Shown here: piece after piece, positions 5,440-5,682 of the stretch
Numbering within the stretch: position 1 is the first letter of the stretch
How the letters are laid out: each line of letters starts with the position of its first letter
Assembly (NCBI GenBank): GCA_900756495.1
Contig: CAAEKI010000158.1
Location: 1 to 5,682 of the forward strand
Reading direction: 5' to 3'
DNA from: an uncultured Oscillospiraceae bacterium
GTDB taxonomy: Bacteria; Bacillota; Clostridia; Oscillospirales; Oscillospiraceae
DNA: 5,682 bases
Translations under genes and position numbers: made by a program
The notes under the pieces: generated by a model
The model's input: the letters and a program-made list of their open reading frames with translations, nothing else
Told to the model about the DNA's origin: nothing
Databases searched by the model: none

Positions 5440-5631
5440 ATGACTTGGGGCACGTACTATTTCTTCTACGAATGCCCGCAGTGCGGCAAAAAATACCGCT
5501 GGTGCACGGAGGAGCTGTCCGACCCTGAATTCGGCGAGTGTCCCGCCTGCCATGTGCAGGGCACCTTTGTGGGCGAGACCAAGGATCTGGCCCAGGGGGA
5601 CACCCGGTTCGACGAGTACGAGTACGTATAA
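5440..5631 (+). CDS. Small zinc-ribbon protein of unknown function
   Basis: A 63-residue protein with two CxxC knuckles, CPQC (12-15) and CPAC (34-37), 18 residues apart, followed by H38; C22 lies between them. This is the pattern of a single zinc ribbon or rubredoxin-like knuckle pair and predicts one bound zinc. The C-terminus is acidic and polar (about 47-63, ending DEYEYV). No signal peptide or membrane helix is seen, so it should be cytoplasmic. I do not recognise a named family; small zinc-ribbon proteins of this sort are common and mostly uncharacterised in clostridia. The start is set by the promoter and AGGGGA site; the frame is open back to 5392 but that part lies in the promoter. 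It has its own promoter and no evident link to the divergent operon beyond shared intergenic DNA. Confidence 0.85.
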   Translation: MTWGTYYFFYECPQCGKKYRWCTEELSDPEFGECPACHVQGTFVGETKDLAQGDTRFDEYEYV

Positions 5632-5633
5632 GC

Positions 5634-5667
5634 CTGCGGATTTCCAGCGCCGGTATCTTCTCCGCAG
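5634..5667 (+). repeat. Inverted repeat after the zinc-ribbon gene
   Basis: CTGCGGA (5634-5640) pairs with TCCGCAG (5661-5667) around a 20-base loop, starting 2 nt after the stop codon. It could slow transcription, but there is no T-run before the window ends, so it is not called a terminator. Confidence 0.35.
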
Positions 5668-5682
5668 CCACAAAAGGGCCCG

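Overview
The window looks like chromosomal DNA of an anaerobic, Gram-positive clostridium. The Oscillospiraceae (Flavonifractor / Pseudoflavonifractor / Oscillibacter-like) are my best guess. This rests on the GC-rich coding sequence, strong AGGAGG-type ribosome binding sites, short AT-rich promoters, a lipobox lipoprotein paired with an OmpR-type two-component system, and the Bacillota gene pair yqhQ (DUF1385) - prmC. The family assignment is inference; no marker gene here fixes it.

Layout. Five genes lie on the minus strand. Read in their own direction they are: a secreted lipoprotein with four Ca-loop-like repeats (5235-3865), an OmpR-family response regulator (3837-3151), a membrane sensor histidine kinase (3163-1682, overlapping the regulator by 13 nt), then after a fresh promoter the membrane protein YqhQ (1603-629), and after an unusual 318-base gap the N-terminal third of the release-factor methyltransferase PrmC (310-1, running off the window). 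One small zinc-ribbon gene (5440-5631) is transcribed divergently from the lipoprotein on the plus strand.

The lipoprotein, regulator and kinase are packed with gaps of 27 and -13 nt and appear to be one operon from a promoter near 5281-5314. The arrangement suggests a surface-exposed accessory or output protein working with a phosphorelay. YqhQ has its own near-consensus promoter at 1633-1661. prmC probably depends at least partly on read-through from yqhQ.

The most unusual stretch is 382-684. A 97-bp sequence containing the last 17 codons and stop of yqhQ plus 3' flank is present twice (94/97 identical). Between the copies lie 109 bp made almost entirely of four tandem hairpins. One of these, at 480-506, has an A-C mismatch on the plus strand that becomes a G-U wobble in the minus-strand transcript, so it folds better as RNA made from the yqhQ-prmC direction. 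It looks like a small structured repeat element inserted at the 3' end of yqhQ, with the gene end regenerated. The 200-base divergent intergenic region at 5236-5439 carries two back-to-back promoters and nested inverted repeats centred on the lipoprotein promoter.
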